From positions 558,001 through 622,000 of the forward strand of contig NZ_CP059725.1 of assembly GCF_014117425.1 (NCBI RefSeq): 64,000 nucleotides of DNA, read 5' to 3'. The DNA comes from Bartonella sp. HY038 (lineage in GTDB: Bacteria > Pseudomonadota > Alphaproteobacteria > Rhizobiales > Rhizobiaceae). Below, piece by piece: positions 61,801 through 64,000 of this stretch. The first letter of the stretch is position 1; the number at the start of each line of letters is the position of its first letter. The notes beneath the pieces were generated by a model, which saw nothing but the letters and a program-made list of their open reading frames with translations, ran no database searches and was not told the origin of the DNA. The translations under genes and the position numbers were made by a program.

Positions 61801-64000
61801 GTGATGCAATCAGCGGCGCTTCTTGGAGCCTTTCCGTTGGTGGTGAAAATTCTACCAAGATTGGTAATGGTGCAACCGTTGATTTTAGTGCTGGTAACTC
61901 TGGTAATTTGTTGGTTACAAAAGGAACAGACAACAACAATATCAGCTTTGAACTTGCAGAAAATATTGATGTAAGCAGTGTTAAAGCCGGTAATTCTTTA
62001 TTGAATACGAATGGTCTTGCAATCACTGTTGGTGATGGCTCAACAGCTCTTAGCGCAACTGGTCTTACAATTGCTAGTGGTCCAAGTGTGACAACATCAG
62101 GTATTGATGCTGCAGCTAAGAAAGTAACTAATCTTGCTGATGCAACCTTATCAGAAACTTCAACAGATGCAGTAACTGGTAAGCAATTGAATGAAACCAA
62201 TACCAATTTGGCAACGACGAATACTAATCTTGATACAACCAATGCAAATTTGGCAACGACCAATAGCAATGTAACTGCGCTTAATAGCAAGGTTAATGAC
62301 CATGCTACAAATATTAACGCAGCACTTGGCAGTGGTGATATTACAGATGGTACAGCGCCAAGCTTTAGCATTCAAGGCGTTGTAAAGAACAGCGTTGCTG
62401 CTGCATTATCTGCAGCTGATAGCGCAATCACGACCAATAAGGATAATATTGCAACCAACACCACTAATATTGCAACAAATTCTACTGATATTGCTAGCCT
62501 TCAAGCCAATGCTTTACAATATAGCGGCGGTGTATTTTCGGCGACCCGTAATGGTTCAGCTCAAAAAATTACTGGCGTTGCCAATGGTACTGCTGATAGT
62601 GACGCGGTAAATTATGGTCAGTTAAGTGATGCAATCAGCGGCGCTTCTTGGAGCCTTTCCGTTGGTGGTGAAAATTCTACCAAGATTGGTAATGGTGCAA
62701 CCGTTGATTTTAGTGCTGGTAACTCTGGTAATTTGTTGGTTACAAAAGGAACAGACAACAACAATATCAGCTTTGAACTTGCAGAAAATATTGATGTAAG
62801 CAGTGTTAAAGCCGGTAATTCTTTATTGAATACGAATGGTCTTGCAATCACTGTTGGTGATGGCTCAACAGCTCTTAGCGCAACTGGTCTTACAATTGCT
62901 AGTGGTCCAAGTGTGACAACATCAGGTATTGATGCTGCAGCTAAGAAAGTAACTAATCTTGCTGATGCAACCTTATCAGAAACTTCAACAGATGCAGTAA
63001 CTGGTAAGCAATTGAATGAAACCAATACCAATTTGGCAACGACGAATACTAATCTTGATACAACCAATGCAAATTTGGCAACGACCAATAGCAATGTAAC
63101 TGCGCTTAATAGCAAGGTTAATGACCATGCTACAAATATTAACGCAGCACTTGGTAGTGGTGATATTACAGATGGTACAGCGCCAAGCTTTAGCATTCAA
63201 GGGACAGCTTATGACAATGTAAGTTCAGCTTTTAGCGGTGTTGATACAAGTTTAAATGCAATTAAGGGGCAGATTAATAGTATAGACACAGATGCACTTA
63301 AATGGGATACGACGATAAATGCGTTTAATGCTTCTCGCAATAATGACAATGGTGAAGCAACAGCTAGTAAAATCACCAATGTTGCGGCAGGCGATATAAG
63401 CGCAACTTCAACTGATGTTATCAATGGTTCGCAATTATATTCGACCAATGAGAGTATAAACTCAGTTGCGAACCTTACGTCAAGCGCACTTGGTGGCGGC
63501 GCTGATCTTGCTAATGGTGTGTTGCCAAGCTTTCAGATTTCAACCATCGTTGCTAATGATGCGCGGATGTTGCGTTCTGGTTCATTAGTTTCGACTTATG
63601 ATAGTGTTGACAGTGCATTAACTCAGTTGGATACCAACATTAATGTCGTAAATGATAAGGTGGAAGCAGTTAGTAGCGATGTAAGCAATCTTAGTTCCAA
63701 TGCATTGCTTTGGAATGATACAGCAGGTGCTTTTAACGCAGGCCGTACAGTTGATGGTGAAGTAACCAAGAGTAAAATAACGAATATTGCAGATGGGTCA
63801 TTGGAGGAAAATTCTAGTGATGCAGTAACTGGTGGACAACTTTATTCATCAAATAGTCAGATAGCAAGTTTCCTTGGTGCTGGTGCATCCTTTGTTAATG
63901 GTACTTGGACCGCTCCTAATTTTTTGATTAGTCAAATTGATACAAGCGGCAATAAGACCACCGCAAATTATGGAAATGTTGGTGATGCCCTTACTGGCGT
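58896..64000 (+). CDS. Second trimeric autotransporter adhesin, cut by the window edge
   Basis: At least 1701 codons, open to the last base, so the C-terminal anchor is outside the window. From the ATG at 58896: long signal region (MRNSTNIKLKKLASSASAVK, hydrophobic about 35-52, cleavage near AQAA), Gly-rich segment with GDGDCSIFAGD, YadA-like head repeats (about residues 180-370), a neck (ITGLAAGTNDTDAVNIAQL), then stalk. The stalk holds four copies of a (G/S)W(N/S)(I/L)SVGG module in 825-base repeats and then modules matching the end of the first adhesin's stalk (GALG/LGGGADLANG, SNALLWNDTAGAFNAG). It is a paralogue of the upstream adhesin, sharing the two unusual cysteines (97 and 185 here). 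No Shine-Dalgarno is obvious; ATGs at 58884 and 58888 are alternative starts only if in another frame. Confidence 0.94.
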   Translation, partial: MRNSTNIKLKKLASSASAVKLNNSYFPRLDIKKAAAALLSAGVCFTSFQVGTAQAAIAISDSGIAASSPPQTRPGSSGGGGANTSNTGIAMVGDGDCSIFAGDTVYSGVYGTDASTYLGGMYGFGSQSVSRDYADPSNAAANSGIISYQSAEQSFGNVTFHGFANSAQVNNKTNAYGVNSLAVGCNSKALGVSSTAIGMNVQANGTASIAMGQSSIANAGGTIALGLSAQALDTDAIALGTLSYASVKNAIAIGSNAQATGISATALGSTANGSSDAGVIASGAGAVALGGNATKGASATGDDAIAIAGESSAAGTSALAIGRGSSASKNLSIAIGDGAQSSIVGGVALGANSIASIDAGVPGFDPFSNAASTTTGGTWVSTTGSVSVGSGSTITRQITGLAAGTNDTDAVNIAQLKQMRAYAAQGWNISVGGGDASNVGLGSQVDFSAGNSGNLLVTKGTDNNNISFELAENIDVSSVKAGNSLLNTNGLAITVGDGSTALSATGLTIANGPSVTTSGIDAAAKKVTNLADATLSETSTDAVTGKQLNETNTNLATTNTNLDTTNANLATTNSNVTALNSKVNDHATNINAALGSGDITDGTAPSFSIQGVVKNSVAAALSAADSAITTNKDNIATNTTNIATNSTDIASLQANALQYSGGVFSATRNGSAQKITGVANGTADSDAVNYGQLSDAISGASWSLSVGGENSTKIGNGATVDFSAGSSGNLLVTKGTDNNNISFELAENIDVSSVKAGNSLLNTNGLTITVGDGSTALTATGLTIANGPSVTTSGIDAAAKKVTNLADATLSETSTDAVTGKQLNETNTNLATTNTNLDTTNANLATTNSNVTALNSKVNDHATNINAALGSGDITDGTAPSFSIQGVVKNSVAAALSAADSAITTNKDNIATNTTNIATNSTDIASLQANALQYSGGVFSATRNGSAQKITGVANGTADSDAVNYGQLSDAISGASWSLSVGGENSTKIGNGATVDFSAGNSGNLLVTKGTDNNNISFELAENIDVSSVKAGNSLLNTNGLAITVGDGSTALSATGLTIASGPSVTTSGIDAAAKKVTNLADATLSETSTDAVTGKQLNETNTNLATTNTNLDTTNANLATTNSNVTALNSKVNDHATNINAALGSGDITDGTAPSFSIQGVVKNSVAAALSAADSAITTNKDNIATNTTNIATNSTDIASLQANALQYSGGVFSATRNGSAQKITGVANGTADSDAVNYGQLSDAISGASWSLSVGGENSTKIGNGATVDFSAGNSGNLLVTKGTDNNNISFELAENIDVSSVKAGNSLLNTNGLAITVGDGSTALSATGLTIASGPSVTTSGIDAAAKKVTNLADATLSETSTDAVTGKQLNETNTNLATTNTNLDTTNANLATTNSNVTALNSKVNDHATNINAALGSGDITDGTAPSFSIQGTAYDNVSSAFSGVDTSLNAIKGQINSIDTDALKWDTTINAFNASRNNDNGEATASKITNVAAGDISATSTDVINGSQLYSTNESINSVANLTSSALGGGADLANGVLPSFQISTIVANDARMLRSGSLVSTYDSVDSALTQLDTNINVVNDKVEAVSSDVSNLSSNALLWNDTAGAFNAGRTVDGEVTKSKITNIADGSLEENSSDAVTGGQLYSSNSQIASFLGAGASFVNGTWTAPNFLISQIDTSGNKTTANYGNVGDALTG
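60178..63202 (+). repeat. 825-bp tandem repeats in the second adhesin stalk
   Basis: Full units 60963-61787 and 61788-62612, a partial third 62613-63202, and a related first copy from about 60178 to 60962. Each unit begins TATGGTCAGTTAAGTGATGC and is 275 codons, in frame. The copies starting at 61788 and 62613 are almost identical, the others differ at scattered positions. The array ends where the sequence after AGCATTCAAGG changes. Confidence 0.94.

Noticed and set aside
60158..63196. Four long antisense ORFs under the second adhesin repeats
   Set aside because: They recur with the 825-bp period and are shadows of the repeated adhesin codons; no start signals and hydrophobic low-complexity products.

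Overview
The window looks like chromosomal DNA from an AT-rich alphaproteobacterium of the order Hyphomicrobiales, close to the Bartonellaceae/Brucellaceae. The support is a Brucella-like translation initiation factor IF-3 with an AUU start, a speF-type RNA leader in front of an ornithine decarboxylase, an invasion-associated IalB-like protein, BadA/Bta-like trimeric autotransporter adhesins, and dispersed palindromic repeats of the kind common in rhizobial relatives. No species is claimed.

Layout. 1-3300: infC with its terminator, an unknown membrane-anchored protein and an Lrp/AsnC regulator. 3261-5715 (minus): an ABC exporter-like operon (FtsX-type permease, LolD-type ATPase, exported Cys-containing protein). 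5930-10169 (minus): a PhoB-boxed alkaline phosphatase, a purine permease of the AzgA type, a candidate small RNA with its own promoter, and the fluoride channel CrcB. 10626-13619: a classical autotransporter with a repeat-built passenger. 13731-22882 (minus): a self-contained type I secretion locus (giant RTX protein with a calcineurin-like phosphoesterase domain, then ABC exporter, then HlyD adaptor), with a divergent LysR regulator. 24160-33743: mostly housekeeping genes (prolyl-tRNA deacylase, CnoX, PriA, two GNAT acetyltransferases, speF RNA plus ornithine decarboxylase, TadA, a lipoprotein). 33874-35379: a DASS-family anion transporter. 35590-39449 (minus): four tandem paralogues of a family I do not recognise, sharing four equally spaced cysteines. 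39486-41409: a LysR regulator divergent from alpha-acetolactate decarboxylase. 42477-64000: an adhesion island with a 4708-residue trimeric autotransporter, an IalB-like gene two bases after it, a small membrane-anchored protein, and a second trimeric autotransporter that runs off the right edge.

How it fits together. Surface and secreted proteins dominate: one classical autotransporter, one type I secreted RTX phosphoesterase and two trimeric adhesins, so this segment probably shapes contact with a host or surface. Phosphate starvation is a visible regulatory theme: a consensus Pho box precedes the alkaline phosphatase and a degenerate one lies between the RTX phosphoesterase gene and its LysR neighbour. 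The trimeric adhesin genes show recent repeat expansion (927-bp and 825-bp units). The best candidates for something undescribed are the four-Cys paralogue operon, the CCUCC-loop small RNA beside crcB, and the overlapping upstream ORF in the speF leader.
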